Shown: positions 1-8,328 of the stretch, piece after piece
Position numbering within the stretch: the first letter of the stretch is position 1
Layout: the number at the start of each line of letters is the position of its first letter
Source: Cohnella baijiui
Lineage (GTDB): Bacteria > Bacillota > Bacilli > Paenibacillales > Paenibacillaceae
Direction of reading: 5' to 3'
Assembly (NCBI RefSeq): GCF_020731285.1
Contig: NZ_JAJFOW010000053.1
Span: 1 to 37,024 of the forward strand
Length of the DNA: 37,024 nt
Notes under the pieces: model-generated
What the model was told of the DNA's origin: nothing
What the model saw: the letters and a program-made list of their open reading frames with translations, nothing else
Database searches by the model: none
Program-made: the position numbers and the translations under genes

Positions 1-74
1 GGATTTATTGTAACAGGTCGCTACTACGGTGTGTCCACTTTCTAGTCTATCTGCACTATGCACAGAAAACGACG

Positions 75-100
75 ATTTAGTTGCACTTTTGCAACTAAAT
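75..100. repeat. Perfect palindrome (11-bp arms)
   Basis: ATTTAGTTGCA and TGCAACTAAAT are exact reverse complements separated by CTTT. A related but imperfect copy (AGATG...CATCT followed by AAAT) lies at about 129-152. It resembles a short interspersed palindromic element; it is not followed by a T-run, so it is unlikely to be a terminator. Confidence 0.6.
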
Positions 101-448
101 GACCGTTAAGCAGGAAATATAGCAAAAATAGATGTACGTTTGCATCTAAATCATTGGATGCGGGGTAAGCAACACGGAAAGCGGATTCCGGCGTTGTCTG
201 CTTCGCGTCTTGCCGAAGGTAAGCTTGGAGGTCGGATGGCTTTCGTTTTCCGCAGGGATCATCTCCCCAAACACCGCCATTCTTTCGATTTCACACGTTT
301 AGGGATGGAGGAGAACTGTCTGCCCTGTGAACAGACTTACATTTGAGACTCCCTCTTTTAAAAGGGGCTCCGACAAAACGTTTCGCCCCCATCTGAGGAC
401 GGCAAAGCCGTTTTTACTTGCCATGCGCCCCGAGCGCGACCAGCGCGC

Positions 449-473
449 TAGTTGGAGCAAAATGCTCCAACTA
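449..473. repeat. Perfect palindrome (11-bp arms, GGAGC core)
   Basis: TAGTTGGAGCA and TGCTCCAACTA are exact reverse complements around a 3-base AAA loop. The outer TAGTT is shared with the hairpin at 75-100, which suggests one family of dispersed hairpins. There is no T-tract on either side. Confidence 0.6.
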
Positions 474-767
474 CGACTCCACGAGCCCGCAAGACCAGCT
501 CGTCTTGCGCCCCCATAGGCGTGAGGGGCCAAGCCATCGGCAGCCTTTCACCTGGGCGAAGCGATCCAGACTAGCCCTTTTGCCCCATTCCGCACCCTCC
601 CTTCGCCACAACGCACCGATTGTCGACGAAAATCTTGCTAAACCGCTTACATGTTCGACAAAATACGACATTCATTCGATGAAAAATGTGGTAATCTGAT
701 AGTGCCTGTCACGGCAATTCGTACTAGTCATGAAGTATCGGCTGTTCGCCGGGAGGAGAGCGAAAGG

Positions 768-2045
768 ATGCGCAGTTCGGGTGTCGGTTTGGGACGTAAG
801 TTTCTGTTTGGTTATGTAGGGTTCGTCGTCTTGTTGGTGCTGGCTTTGGTGCTGATTATCAGCTCCTCGGCGCTATCCGGCCACGGAGCGCTGTTGACGG
901 AGATCATCGTGATCTTCGCCGTCCTCATCGTGGGGTGCGGACTGGGGCTGCTCAGCATCTCTCGCAGCCTGCTGAATTCGATCGGCAGCGTGACCGGAGC
1001 GCTGAAAGACATCGCGACTTCGGGAGGCGATCTGACCCGACGCATTCACGTATATTCGAAGGACGAAGTTGGCGATCTGGCCGCCGCCGCGAACGCCATG
1101 CTGGACGGGCTCCAGAAAATGATGAAAGAGATTCGCGACAACACGGCGGAGCTCGCCGCCGCGGCCATCCAGCTGAAGCAAGGGGCCGACGAGAACGCGA
1201 GAGTGAGCAGCGAGGTCTCACGCGCGGTCGAGAAGGTTGCGGCCGGCTCCGAGACGCAGGTGTCGCAATCCCAGCAAATTTCGGCCGTCATGCACGAGAC
1301 GATCGAGGGACTGGGTCAGGTCGCCTCGACAACGACGGGCGTCTCCGACGCCGCGCAGTCGACCCGCACGCGGGCCGAGGACGGCTCCACGCTGCTGCAG
1401 ACGACGACCGAGGACATCGTCCAGGTCGAGGCGGCGTTCCGCTCGCTCCAAGAGACGGTGCGCGGGCTGAACCACAAGTCGGAGAAGGTGCTCGAAGTCA
1501 TCGGCTACATCTCGGAAGTGTCGAATCAGACGAACCTGCTGGCATTGAACGCCGCCATCGAAGCGGCGCGCGCCGGCGAGCACGGCCGCGGATTCGCCGT
1601 CGTTGCGGGCGAGATCCGCAAGCTGGCGGACCAGACGCAGCAATCCGCGGTGCAGATCGCAGATACGCTCGAAGCGATGTCCGGCGACATCGGCAAGGCG
1701 GCCGTCATGTTCGAGCAGAGCGCCGAGCAGGTGTTCGGGGCCGTGTCGGGCATGCGCAACGCCGAGTCGTCGTTCCGCGAGATCGTGGGCGAAGTCGGCA
1801 AGCTGAGCGCCAATATCGTAGACGTTGCCGCCGCGGTCGAGGAAATGTCGGCGGGCAGCCAAGCCGTGCAGCAGTCGATCAACGATATCGCGCGGATCAC
1901 TGAAGAGACGGCCGCTTTCTCCGAGCAGGTCACCGCTATGACGCAGCAGCAGCTCTCCGCCACCGAGGAGATGGCGCGCACGGCGGAAAAGCTCAGCTCG
2001 ATGTCCTCTCGGCTCAAGTCGCTTGTAGGCAATTTCCGCACGTGA
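768..2045 (+). CDS. Methyl-accepting chemotaxis protein lacking an extracellular sensor
   Basis: A 425-residue chemoreceptor. The ATG at 768 is chosen because GGGAGGAG lies 9 bases upstream; the frame is open further upstream but without a ribosome binding site. Two hydrophobic segments (about residues 12-33 and 41-64) are joined by only a few polar residues, so there is essentially no outside ligand domain. A HAMP linker follows (about 65-117), then a long coiled-coil signalling domain with the conserved hairpin tip around residues 248-292 (SNQTNLLALNAAIEAARAGE). Such receptors normally control CheA with CheW. Without a periplasmic domain it may sense membrane state or cytoplasmic cues; that part is inference. 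It is monocistronic, with a strong terminator behind it. Confidence 0.93.
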   Translation: MRSSGVGLGRKFLFGYVGFVVLLVLALVLIISSSALSGHGALLTEIIVIFAVLIVGCGLGLLSISRSLLNSIGSVTGALKDIATSGGDLTRRIHVYSKDEVGDLAAAANAMLDGLQKMMKEIRDNTAELAAAAIQLKQGADENARVSSEVSRAVEKVAAGSETQVSQSQQISAVMHETIEGLGQVASTTTGVSDAAQSTRTRAEDGSTLLQTTTEDIVQVEAAFRSLQETVRGLNHKSEKVLEVIGYISEVSNQTNLLALNAAIEAARAGEHGRGFAVVAGEIRKLADQTQQSAVQIADTLEAMSGDIGKAAVMFEQSAEQVFGAVSGMRNAESSFREIVGEVGKLSANIVDVAAAVEEMSAGSQAVQQSINDIARITEETAAFSEQVTAMTQQQLSATEEMARTAEKLSSMSSRLKSLVGNFRT

Positions 2046-2090
2046 ATGAACGAATCCGTTCTGGGCTACACTGGAAACCGTGCTCTCCGC

Positions 2091-2125
2091 GCGGACCCGC
2101 AGATCATGCGGGTCCGCTTTTTTTT
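2091..2125 (+). terminator. Rho-independent terminator of the first chemoreceptor gene
   Basis: A perfect 10-bp stem (GCGGACCCGC / GCGGGTCCGC) with a 7-base loop is followed by eight T's. Confidence 0.92.
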
Positions 2126-2138
2126 AACGGAAAAGGGC

Positions 2139-2167
2139 TTGAAAACGAACGGTAAAATCAGTATCAT
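2139..2167 (+). promoter_or_regulatory. Sigma-A promoter of groESL
   Basis: TTGAAA (2139-2144) and TATCAT (2162-2167) are separated by exactly 17 bases. The predicted start of transcription, around 2174, falls just before the CIRCE palindrome, so HrcA bound there would block initiation. Confidence 0.8.
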
Positions 2168-2179
2168 AAGTAGTGGTTA

Positions 2180-2206
2180 TTAGCACTTCGACATCGCGAG
2201 TGCTAA
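2180..2206. promoter_or_regulatory. CIRCE operator (HrcA-binding site)
   Basis: TTAGCACTT, nine bases, GAGTGCTAA. This matches the CIRCE consensus (TTAGCACTC-N9-GAGTGCTAA) with a single change in the left arm. CIRCE is the binding site of the heat-shock repressor HrcA, so groESL here is very likely HrcA-controlled. hrcA itself is not in the window. Confidence 0.96.
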
Positions 2207-2253
2207 ACCCAAGAAAACATCTCCACTTCAGAAGGAAAAAGGAGGCTATTTTC

Positions 2254-2538
2254 ATGATCAAACCTTTGGGTGATCGCGTGCTTGTCGAAGCAAGCGCCAA
2301 GGAAGAAGTGACCGCCAGCGGCATCGTGCTGCCGGATACGGCGAAAGAAAAGCCGCAAGAAGGCGTCATCGTCGCGGTAGGCAGCGGTGCGGTGAGCAAG
2401 GACGGAGCACGTGTAGCGCTGGAAGTCAGCGTAGGCGACCGCGTACTGTTCTCGAAGTATGCCGGCACTGAGATCAAGTACGAAGGCAAAGAGTATTTGA
2501 TTATGAAAGAAAGCGACATTCACGCGATCGTAGGCTAA
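2254..2538 (+). CDS. groES: Co-chaperonin GroES (Hsp10)
   Basis: A 94-residue protein, the usual GroES length. The ATG at 2254 has AAAAAGGAGG 8 bases upstream. The open frame extends further upstream, but across the CIRCE element, so the longer start is rejected. It begins MIKPLGDRVLVEA and carries the flexible loop region (about residues 18-35), as in other GroES proteins. It caps the GroEL ring during ATP-driven folding of cytoplasmic proteins. groEL starts 79 bases downstream in the same operon. Confidence 0.98.
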   Translation: MIKPLGDRVLVEASAKEEVTASGIVLPDTAKEKPQEGVIVAVGSGAVSKDGARVALEVSVGDRVLFSKYAGTEIKYEGKEYLIMKESDIHAIVG

Positions 2539-2617
2539 GCGTCCTCGAAGCGACTGACATAAGCAAGCGCAAGCCATACGTATGCAGGCAACCACACTCA
2601 AGGAGGGGTATTGAAGA

Positions 2618-4252
2618 ATGGCGAAGGAAATCAAGTTTAGCGAAGACGCGCGCCGCGCGATGCTCCGCGGGGTAGACGCCCTGGCCAATGCCGTTAAAGT
2701 CACGCTCGGACCGAAAGGACGCAACGTCGTCCTCGAGAAGAAGTTCGGCTCTCCGCTGATCACCAATGACGGCGTGACCATCGCCAAGGAAATCGAGCTG
2801 GAAGACGCGTTCGAAAACATGGGCGCCCAACTGGTTAAAGAAGTTGCGACCAAGACGAACGACGTGGCCGGCGACGGCACGACGACGGCTACCGTCCTGG
2901 CGCAAGCGATGATCCGCGAAGGCCTGAAGAACGTAACCGCTGGCGCCAATCCGATGGTCGTCCGCAAAGGCATCGACAAAGCGGTACGCGCCGCCGTCGA
3001 AGAGCTCAAGTCCATTTCCAAGCAAGTCGAAGGCAGCAACAGCATCGCGCAAGTCGCCGCGATCTCGGCCGCCGACGATGAAGTGGGCCAGCTCATCGCC
3101 GAAGCGATGGACAAGGTCGGCAAAGACGGCGTCATCACCGTCGAAGAATCCAAGGGCTTCCAAACCGAACTGGAAGTCGTGGAAGGCATGCAGTTCGACC
3201 GCGGCTACGTCTCTCCGTACATGATTACCGACACGGACAAGATGGAAGCTGTGCTCGACAAGCCGTATATCCTGATCACGGACAAGAAGATCGGCAATCT
3301 TCAAGAAATCCTGCCGATCCTTGATCAGATTGTAAAAACCGGCAAGCAGCTGCTGATCATCGCGGAAGACGTCGAAGGCGAAGCGCAAGCGACCCTGGTC
3401 CTCAACCGTCTGCGCGGCATTTTCACCTGCGTCGCGGTCAAGGCGCCGGGCTTCGGCGATCGCCGCAAAGCGATGCTGCAAGACATCGCGGCGTTGACTG
3501 GCGGCCAAGTGATCACGGAAGAGCTGGGTCTGGAACTGAAGTCCGCGACCGTTCAACAGCTCGGTACGGCTCGCCAAGTGCGCGTCGACAAAGAAAACAC
3601 GATCATCGTCGACGGCGCCGGCGATCCGAACGACATCAAAGCGCGCGTCAACCAAATCAAAGTGCAAATCGAAGAAACGACTTCGGACTTCGACCGCGAG
3701 AAGCTGCAAGAGCGTCTGGCTAAGCTGGCCGGCGGCGTAGCCGTCATCAAAGTCGGCGCCGCGACCGAAACCGAGCTCAAAGAGCGCAAGCTGCGCATCG
3801 AAGACGCCCTGAACGCTACGCGCGCAGCCGTCGAAGAAGGCATCGTTTCCGGCGGCGGTACCGCCCTCGTGAACGTATACAACGCAGTTGCAGCCGTTCA
3901 AGCGGACGGCGACGAAAAGACGGGCGTGAACATCATCCTGCGCGCGCTGGAAGAGCCGATCCGCACGATCGCGGCCAACGCGGGCCAAGAAGGTTCCGTC
4001 ATCGTCGAGCGCCTGAAGAAAGAAGAAGTCGGCGTCGGCTACAACGCCGCTTCCGGCGAATGGGTCAACATGTTCGACGCGGGCATCATCGACCCGGTGA
4101 AGGTAACGCGTTCCGCGCTGCAGAACGCCGCTTCCGTCGCCGCGATGTTCCTGACGACCGAAGCGGTCATCGCCGACAAGCCGGAAAAAGAAAAAGCGCC
4201 TGCCGGCATGCCTGGCGGCATGGGCGATATGGGCGGCATGGGCGGATTCTAA
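2618..4252 (+). CDS. groEL: Chaperonin GroEL (Hsp60)
   Basis: A 544-residue protein, full length. It starts MAKEIKFSEDARRAMLRG at an ATG 7-8 bases after AGGAGGGG. Visible landmarks are VTLGPKGRNVV, the ATP-site motif NDVAGDGTTTATVLAQ (about residues 82-97), and the Gly-Met-rich tail ending GGMGGF. It forms the double-ring folding chamber that works with GroES. Second gene of the CIRCE-controlled operon, with its own terminator immediately after the stop. Confidence 0.99.
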   Translation: MAKEIKFSEDARRAMLRGVDALANAVKVTLGPKGRNVVLEKKFGSPLITNDGVTIAKEIELEDAFENMGAQLVKEVATKTNDVAGDGTTTATVLAQAMIREGLKNVTAGANPMVVRKGIDKAVRAAVEELKSISKQVEGSNSIAQVAAISAADDEVGQLIAEAMDKVGKDGVITVEESKGFQTELEVVEGMQFDRGYVSPYMITDTDKMEAVLDKPYILITDKKIGNLQEILPILDQIVKTGKQLLIIAEDVEGEAQATLVLNRLRGIFTCVAVKAPGFGDRRKAMLQDIAALTGGQVITEELGLELKSATVQQLGTARQVRVDKENTIIVDGAGDPNDIKARVNQIKVQIEETTSDFDREKLQERLAKLAGGVAVIKVGAATETELKERKLRIEDALNATRAAVEEGIVSGGGTALVNVYNAVAAVQADGDEKTGVNIILRALEEPIRTIAANAGQEGSVIVERLKKEEVGVGYNAASGEWVNMFDAGIIDPVKVTRSALQNAASVAAMFLTTEAVIADKPEKEKAPAGMPGGMGDMGGMGGF

Positions 4253-4270
4253 TCCGACAGCAGCCAAGAG

Positions 4271-4300
4271 AGAAGGTCCCTTCGGGGGCCTTCTTTTTTT
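4271..4300 (+). terminator. groESL terminator
   Basis: Stem AGAAGGTCCC / GGGGCCTTCT (one G-T pair) with a stable TTCG loop, then seven T's. Confidence 0.93.
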
Positions 4301-4313
4301 GATGCCGCCGACC

Positions 4314-4349
4314 CAAATAAAATCCCCGTCCTCGGAGCCGAGGACGGGG
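4314..4349 (-). terminator. Terminator of the second chemoreceptor gene (minus strand)
   Basis: A perfect stem CCCCGTCCTCGG / CCGAGGACGGGG at 4324-4349. Reading the minus strand it is followed by ATTTTATTT. It sits 60 bases past the stop of the convergent chemoreceptor gene. Confidence 0.8.
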
Positions 4350-4408
4350 AGGAGGCCTGGCGCCCGATACGGGGCGCTGTCAGGCGCAGACCTATCAGGC
4401 AAAGCTGC

Positions 4409-6136
4409 TTAGAGCTTGAAGAAGCTTACGGAGTTCCGAAGGTTGCGCACGACTTCCTGAAGCTGCTCGGCCGCGTGCGAGATGTTTTCGCCGAGCGCGA
4501 GCTGCTCCTCCGTCGCTGCGGCGACCGTCTGCGCTTTGCCGGAGATTTCGAGCGCCGAAGTCGAAGCCTGCTCCATGCTGGCCGACACTTCTTCGGAGCT
4601 GGCCGACATTTGCTCCGTGATCGCGGACGTCTCGTGGACTTGCGTCGCGACCTGCCGGACCGAGCGCAGGATCGCGTCGAAGTCCCGCTCGACATCGTCC
4701 ATCATGCGGCTGCCAATCTCAGATTGGGACAGCGTCGCGTCCATGTATTGCGAGGCGTTCGCGATCTCGTCCCTCGTCTCGGAGATGAGGCCGTTGATGT
4801 CTTCGGCCGACTCCAGCGAGCTGGCGGCGAGCTTGCGGATCTCCTGGGCGACGACGGCAAAGCCCTTGCCATGCTCGCCGGCGCGGGCCGCCTCGATCGA
4901 GGCGTTCAGCGAGAGAATGTTGGTCTGATTGGCGAAGCCTGTGATGTTCTCGGTAATATGGCCGATCCGATCCGACTTGACCGTAAGCGAGGAGACGATG
5001 GCTGACAATTCGCGAATCGCCCCCAGAATATCCTGCATCTGCTGCTTGAGCGATTGGACGCGCGCGTTGCCTTCGTCGACTTGGTGGGACGTTGACGTCG
5101 TATGGTCGGCGATCGCGGTCGTGTTCTCGGCGATGCGCTGCACGCCGACCGCCATCTCTTCCATCGCCCGGCTGGATTCCATGGCGATGGTCGACTGCAC
5201 GTCGACCTGCGCCGTGACGTCCTGGATGTTCTCGGCGACGTGCTGGGTCGCGGCCGCGGACTCCTTGGCGCTAACGGCCAATTCCCGCGAGGAGGAAGCC
5301 ACCGTCTCCGTATGCTCGGAAATGCCGCCGATGAGCTCCCGCATCTTCCCGATCATCTCGTCGACGGACCGATTGATTTGCCCGAACTCGTCCTTTCCGT
5401 ACTTGGCCTGCGCCTCGAAGACGAGATTGCCCCCGGACACCTGCTTGGTCTTGTTCAGAACGTTGCTGATCGTCCCGCTCAAGTGGCGGATCAACAAGCT
5501 GCCGGCCGCGATAATGACGATCCATTCGATAATGACCGCGATATAGACGCTGATCGTGGTCGATTTGTTTTTGGCTTTGACGTCGGCGGTTTGGGCGTCC
5601 GCATACTGATCGATGATTTCGCCGAAGGTGTTGATGCCGAGACGGCCCTGCTCGAACTTGGCCATCAGCATGTCCTCCTGGGCTTCGTTTACCTTGGCGG
5701 TTTCCAGATTCTCGCTGGCTTGCTTGGCCCATGCGTCGAATCCGTTTTTGATCCGCTCGATCACTTCGGAAACATCTTCGTACGTTTCCTGGTGTCTAAG
5801 GTTGGTCAGCCCCTGTTTCTCCAGGATGGCGAGGGCCGCCGTTACTCTCTCGTTGACTTCCTTCACGTTCTCGTTGTAATCGTCGAACGTTTTCTTGCGG
5901 TCCGCCGGCGAAAGGTTGCCCAGTCGAATGCGCTGGTATTCGCTCAGCGCCTGATTCATGTCGCGGTCCGCGTTCAGGACTAGCGAGGAAGCTTCGTAAG
6001 CGGTGTCGTACAACGTGCTCGTCATTTGGCGGACGTTCGCGGAATTCGTTTGTAACAGAAAGACTGCCGTAACGGCGAACAGCAGCAGGGGAATGCAAAG
6101 CAAAAGAATCAATCTGACTTTGACGGGCATGCGCAT
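4409..6136 (-). CDS. Methyl-accepting chemotaxis protein with four-helix-bundle type sensor
   Basis: A 575-residue receptor of classical layout. TM1 is at about residues 7-28. An extracytoplasmic, largely helical region (about 30-190) follows, without recognisable Cache motifs and most like the 4HB_MCP class. TM2 is at about 194-216, then HAMP and a long signalling coiled coil with the tip motif FANQTNILSLNASIEAARAG. The start ATG has GGGAGAGG nine bases upstream. It senses an unknown outside ligand and signals to CheA/CheW. It is convergent with groEL and stands alone, separated from the HxlR gene by that gene's terminator. Confidence 0.94.
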   Translation of the reverse strand: MRMPVKVRLILLLCIPLLLFAVTAVFLLQTNSANVRQMTSTLYDTAYEASSLVLNADRDMNQALSEYQRIRLGNLSPADRKKTFDDYNENVKEVNERVTAALAILEKQGLTNLRHQETYEDVSEVIERIKNGFDAWAKQASENLETAKVNEAQEDMLMAKFEQGRLGINTFGEIIDQYADAQTADVKAKNKSTTISVYIAVIIEWIVIIAAGSLLIRHLSGTISNVLNKTKQVSGGNLVFEAQAKYGKDEFGQINRSVDEMIGKMRELIGGISEHTETVASSSRELAVSAKESAAATQHVAENIQDVTAQVDVQSTIAMESSRAMEEMAVGVQRIAENTTAIADHTTSTSHQVDEGNARVQSLKQQMQDILGAIRELSAIVSSLTVKSDRIGHITENITGFANQTNILSLNASIEAARAGEHGKGFAVVAQEIRKLAASSLESAEDINGLISETRDEIANASQYMDATLSQSEIGSRMMDDVERDFDAILRSVRQVATQVHETSAITEQMSASSEEVSASMEQASTSALEISGKAQTVAAATEEQLALGENISHAAEQLQEVVRNLRNSVSFFKL

Positions 6137-6280
6137 GAGATTTCCTCTCCCTGTTCAATGTGGCGCTTCGTGGTTGGGCGGGATGTGCTCCCGTCTGTTC
6201 GCGGGCCTACTTGTATTTATCGGAAGAGAAAGCGCTTTTTATTGGGCCATTTGGCCTGGTGTCGGCCGGAAAGACCCAAA

Positions 6281-6341
6281 AAAGATAAAAAATAAAGCCA
6301 GGTCATTGCCAGCCTTATTCCTGAGCTGGGAACGACCTGGC
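6281..6341 (-). terminator. Terminator of the hxlR-type gene (minus strand)
   Basis: Outer stem GCCAGGTC / GACCTGGC (6297-6304 with 6334-6341) with a smaller inner GCTGG/CCAGC stem. On the minus strand a T-rich tract follows (TTTATTTTTTATC). It lies about 17 bases beyond the stop codon. Confidence 0.8.
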
Positions 6342-6357
6342 GAATCCGACAACAAGC

Positions 6358-6705
6358 CTACGTCCACTTGGCGGACCAGAGCTTCATTTCCCGGATGATC
6401 TGATGCAGGTCTTCTCCCTTGGGGGTGAGCGTATATTCGACCGTTACCGGTACGGTCGGGTAGACCGTCCGAATGAGGACGCCGCGCTCCTCCATGTGCC
6501 GGAGCGTGCTCGTGAGGGCCCGGGGGCTGACGGCTGGAATGAGCCGCTGCAGCTCGCCGAACCGCCGCTTGCGGCCGTCGAACAGCTCGCGGAGGACCAG
6601 AAAGGCCCATTTGCCGTTCAGGACCTCGAGCGTTCGCTCGATGGAGCATTCGACGCAGATCGGATCGTTCGGAATTGTGGCGGAGGGCCGTCTAGCGGAA
6701 GCCAT
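6358..6705 (-). CDS. HxlR-family winged-helix transcriptional regulator
   Basis: A 115-residue HxlR/DUF24 regulator. The ATG at 6705 is preferred because AGAAAGGAAG lies 7 bases upstream; an in-frame ATG 21 codons earlier lacks a site. It contains the family signature CSIERTLEVLNGKW (residues about 19-32), with cysteines at PICVECS. It also has the winged helix (FGELQRLIPAVSPRALTSTLRHMEERGVL) and the wing with YTLTPKG. Several HxlR proteins (YodB, HypR, QorR) sense quinones or aldehydes through cysteines. The divergent aldo/keto reductase is therefore the likely target; this is inferred from arrangement and from two inverted repeats in the shared promoter region. Confidence 0.92.
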   Translation of the reverse strand: MASARRPSATIPNDPICVECSIERTLEVLNGKWAFLVLRELFDGRKRRFGELQRLIPAVSPRALTSTLRHMEERGVLIRTVYPTVPVTVEYTLTPKGEDLHQIIREMKLWSAKWT

Positions 6706-6750
6706 CGGATTCTTCCTTTCTATTTGTAAGTTAGTATAGTCGGTATAATT

Positions 6751-6770
6751 AAGTGAGAAACATTTCACTT
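6751..6770. promoter_or_regulatory. Inverted repeat in the hxlR/AKR intergenic region
   Basis: AAGTGA and TCACTT are separated by 8 bases. The site lies between the two divergent genes, upstream of a minus-strand -10-like TATACT (6738-6733). It is a possible second operator for the HxlR protein. Confidence 0.35.
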
Positions 6771-6771
6771 C

Positions 6772-6800
6772 TTCAAATTGTATATCGAAAAGGATACAAT
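6772..6800 (+). promoter_or_regulatory. Candidate AKR promoter overlapped by an inverted repeat (HxlR operator)
   Basis: TTCAAA (6772-6777) and TACAAT (6795-6800) are 17 bases apart. The same stretch holds an inverted repeat, ATTGTAT (6777-6783) and ATACAAT (6794-6800), spanning from the -35 to the -10. A repressor dimer bound there would block RNA polymerase, as expected for an HxlR-controlled gene. Confidence 0.5.
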
Positions 6801-6845
6801 GTCACCAAGGCAAGATAAACACGCTTTTACAGAGGAGGACCACAC

Positions 6846-7796
6846 ATGCAATATCGTCGGTTGGGACGCACGGGACTCAAAGTCAGCGAGATCAGCTTGG
6901 GCAGTTGGCTTACATACGGAGGCTACGTGGAACAAGAGCGCGCCGCGCAGGCCATCCGCCAAGCGTACGAGCTGGGCGTGAACTTCTTCGATACGGCGAA
7001 CGTCTACGAGAGAGGCGCGGCCGAGGAGGTCATGGGCGGCATACTCAAAGCGTATCCGCGGGACAGCTACGTCCTCGCGACCAAAGTATTTTGGCCGATG
7101 GGCGACGGACCCAACGACCGCGGTCTTTCCCGCAAGCACGTCACCGAGCAGGCGCACGCCAGCTTGAAACGGCTCGGCACGGACTACGTCGATATTTACT
7201 ACTGCCACCGATACGATCCGGAGACGCCGATCGACGAGACGCTCCGCGCGCTGGACGATCTGGTTCGCCAAGGCAAAGTGCTGTACGTAGGCGTCAGCGA
7301 ATGGACGGCGGCGCAGATGGCGGCGGCGATCGGCACGGCGGACCGGTACTTGCTGGACCGGATCGTGGTCAACCAGCCGGTATACAACCTGTTCAACCGA
7401 TATATCGAAAAGGAAATCATCACGCTCGGCGAGCAGCAAGGGATCGGGCAAGTCGTCTTCTCTCCGCTTGCGCAGGGCTTGCTGACGGGCAAATACGACA
7501 GCGCCACGTCGCTGCCGGCCGACAGCCGCGCGTCGAAGCTGGAGTGGGTCAAGAACGGCATCACCGAGGAGAAGATCGGACAGGTCAAGCAGCTCGCGGC
7601 GATCGCCAAGGAGCTGGATCTGACGACCGGCCAGCTGGCGCTGGCCTGGATCCTGCGCCAGCCCAACGTGGCGAGCGCGCTCGTCGGCGCGAGCCGTCCG
7701 GAGCAGGTCGAAGAGAACGCGAAAGCATCCGGCGTCGCATTGTCCGAAGAGACGATCGCGGCGATCGAAGCGGTATTCGCGCCGGCCGACAAATAA
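6846..7796 (+). CDS. Aldo/keto reductase
   Basis: A 316-residue NADPH-dependent aldo/keto reductase of the Kv-beta/YghZ-like branch, with the full (beta/alpha)8 barrel length. The catalytic tetrad is visible: D49 and Y54 in FDTANVYERG, K80 in LATK, H121 in YYCHRYDP. The cofactor-binding region near the end (VGASRPEQVEENAKAS) is present. The start ATG follows AGAGGAGG by 7 bases. It probably reduces reactive aldehydes or ketones in the cytoplasm; the exact substrate cannot be told. It is divergent from the HxlR regulator, a pairing typical of carbonyl-stress detoxification. Confidence 0.93.
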   Translation: MQYRRLGRTGLKVSEISLGSWLTYGGYVEQERAAQAIRQAYELGVNFFDTANVYERGAAEEVMGGILKAYPRDSYVLATKVFWPMGDGPNDRGLSRKHVTEQAHASLKRLGTDYVDIYYCHRYDPETPIDETLRALDDLVRQGKVLYVGVSEWTAAQMAAAIGTADRYLLDRIVVNQPVYNLFNRYIEKEIITLGEQQGIGQVVFSPLAQGLLTGKYDSATSLPADSRASKLEWVKNGITEEKIGQVKQLAAIAKELDLTTGQLALAWILRQPNVASALVGASRPEQVEENAKASGVALSEETIAAIEAVFAPADK

Positions 7797-7846
7797 CGAC
7801 TTGACGCTCGGACTCATAGCGAATCGACCGAAGGCAAGGTGACCAT

Positions 7847-7886
7847 GCCGCTTGCGTTTCCCCTCCGGGAACGCGGGCGGCTTTTT
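7847..7886 (+). terminator. Terminator of the aldo/keto reductase gene
   Basis: A long GC-rich stem (GCCGC..GCGTT.CCC / GGGAACGC..GCGGC, with two G-T pairs and one bulge) is followed by TTTTT. An intron-like relic begins directly after it. Confidence 0.75.
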
Positions 7887-7888
7887 CG

Positions 7889-8312
7889 GTCATGCGCGCC
7901 TAGCCAAGTTAGGGACAACTAGCCGGTGCGAGTCCGGCCGAGGTAAGAGCCAAGTCGCCTCGTAGCTAACGGGCGTCTGGTGGAGAGATCCTGAGGACGA
8001 AGCCCCGTGACAAAGTAGCTCCTGCGGGAGTGCGAGCAAATCAGCAGACCGTAACATGAAGTGAATCCTGCCGCATCGTCAAAAAGAACCCGAAAGGGAC
8101 AAGAGAGAGCCGAGCCTCGATGATTTGGGCGAAGGCCATCGAACGCGTGAAGTCCTTGGAAGCGCAGCGCGGAAGAACTCTCCGGTGTACGGGGATCGGC
8201 ATGCTGGGACAGTTGTGACTGAAACTAGGGAAACCCTACCCTGCACGGCAAATGACGTAAAGAGCGACCCTATAAGCCCGAAAGGTGAAGTGGCGAAGTG
8301 GTCCCCGTCCGC
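7889..8312 (+). mobile_element. Group II intron relic (5' RNA domain only, no maturase ORF)
   Basis: No gene fits this ~420-base stretch, which has no substantial open frame. Its sequence reads like the 5' ribozyme part of a bacterial group II intron: GGTGCGAGTCCGGCC near 7924, CGTAGCTAACGGGCGTCTGG near 7961, GAACCCGAAAGGGACAAGAG near 8087, and CCCTATAAGCCCGAAAGGTG near 8269. I recognise this style from intact introns but could not align it. Domain IV with the reverse transcriptase and the catalytic domain V are absent; the similarity stops where the promoter of the ArsR-family gene begins. It sits just after a terminator hairpin, a favoured landing site for some group II introns. It is probably a dead remnant. 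The exact ends are uncertain. Confidence 0.55.
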
Positions 8313-8328
8313 CGCGCGCAATTTGCTA

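Larger units (their letters stand above)
1..767. other. Long non-coding, hairpin-rich leader region
   Basis: I see no credible gene here. The short open frames lack ribosome binding sites and family resemblance. Instead there are several near-perfect palindromes: 75-100 (11-bp arms ATTTAGTTGCA / TGCAACTAAAT, 4-nt loop), 449-473 (11-bp arms TAGTTGGAGCA / TGCTCCAACTA, 3-nt loop) and 488-509 (8-bp arms CGCAAGAC / GTCTTGCG). A small terminator-like hairpin (ACGGC-AAA-GCCGT followed by T's) lies at 399-415. The last ~100 bases should carry the promoter of the chemoreceptor gene, but no convincing -35/-10 pair stands out. Confidence 0.5.

Noticed and set aside
640..700. Sigma-D (flagellar) promoter for the first chemoreceptor
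   Set aside because: A TAAA occurs but no GCCGATAT-like -10 follows at 15 bases.
2501..4402. A 633-codon open frame antisense to groEL
   Set aside because: It mirrors the codon bias of groEL and lacks a ribosome binding site and any family likeness. The same applies to the long antisense frames over the ABC-F gene (21883-24162) and tex (29815-32166).
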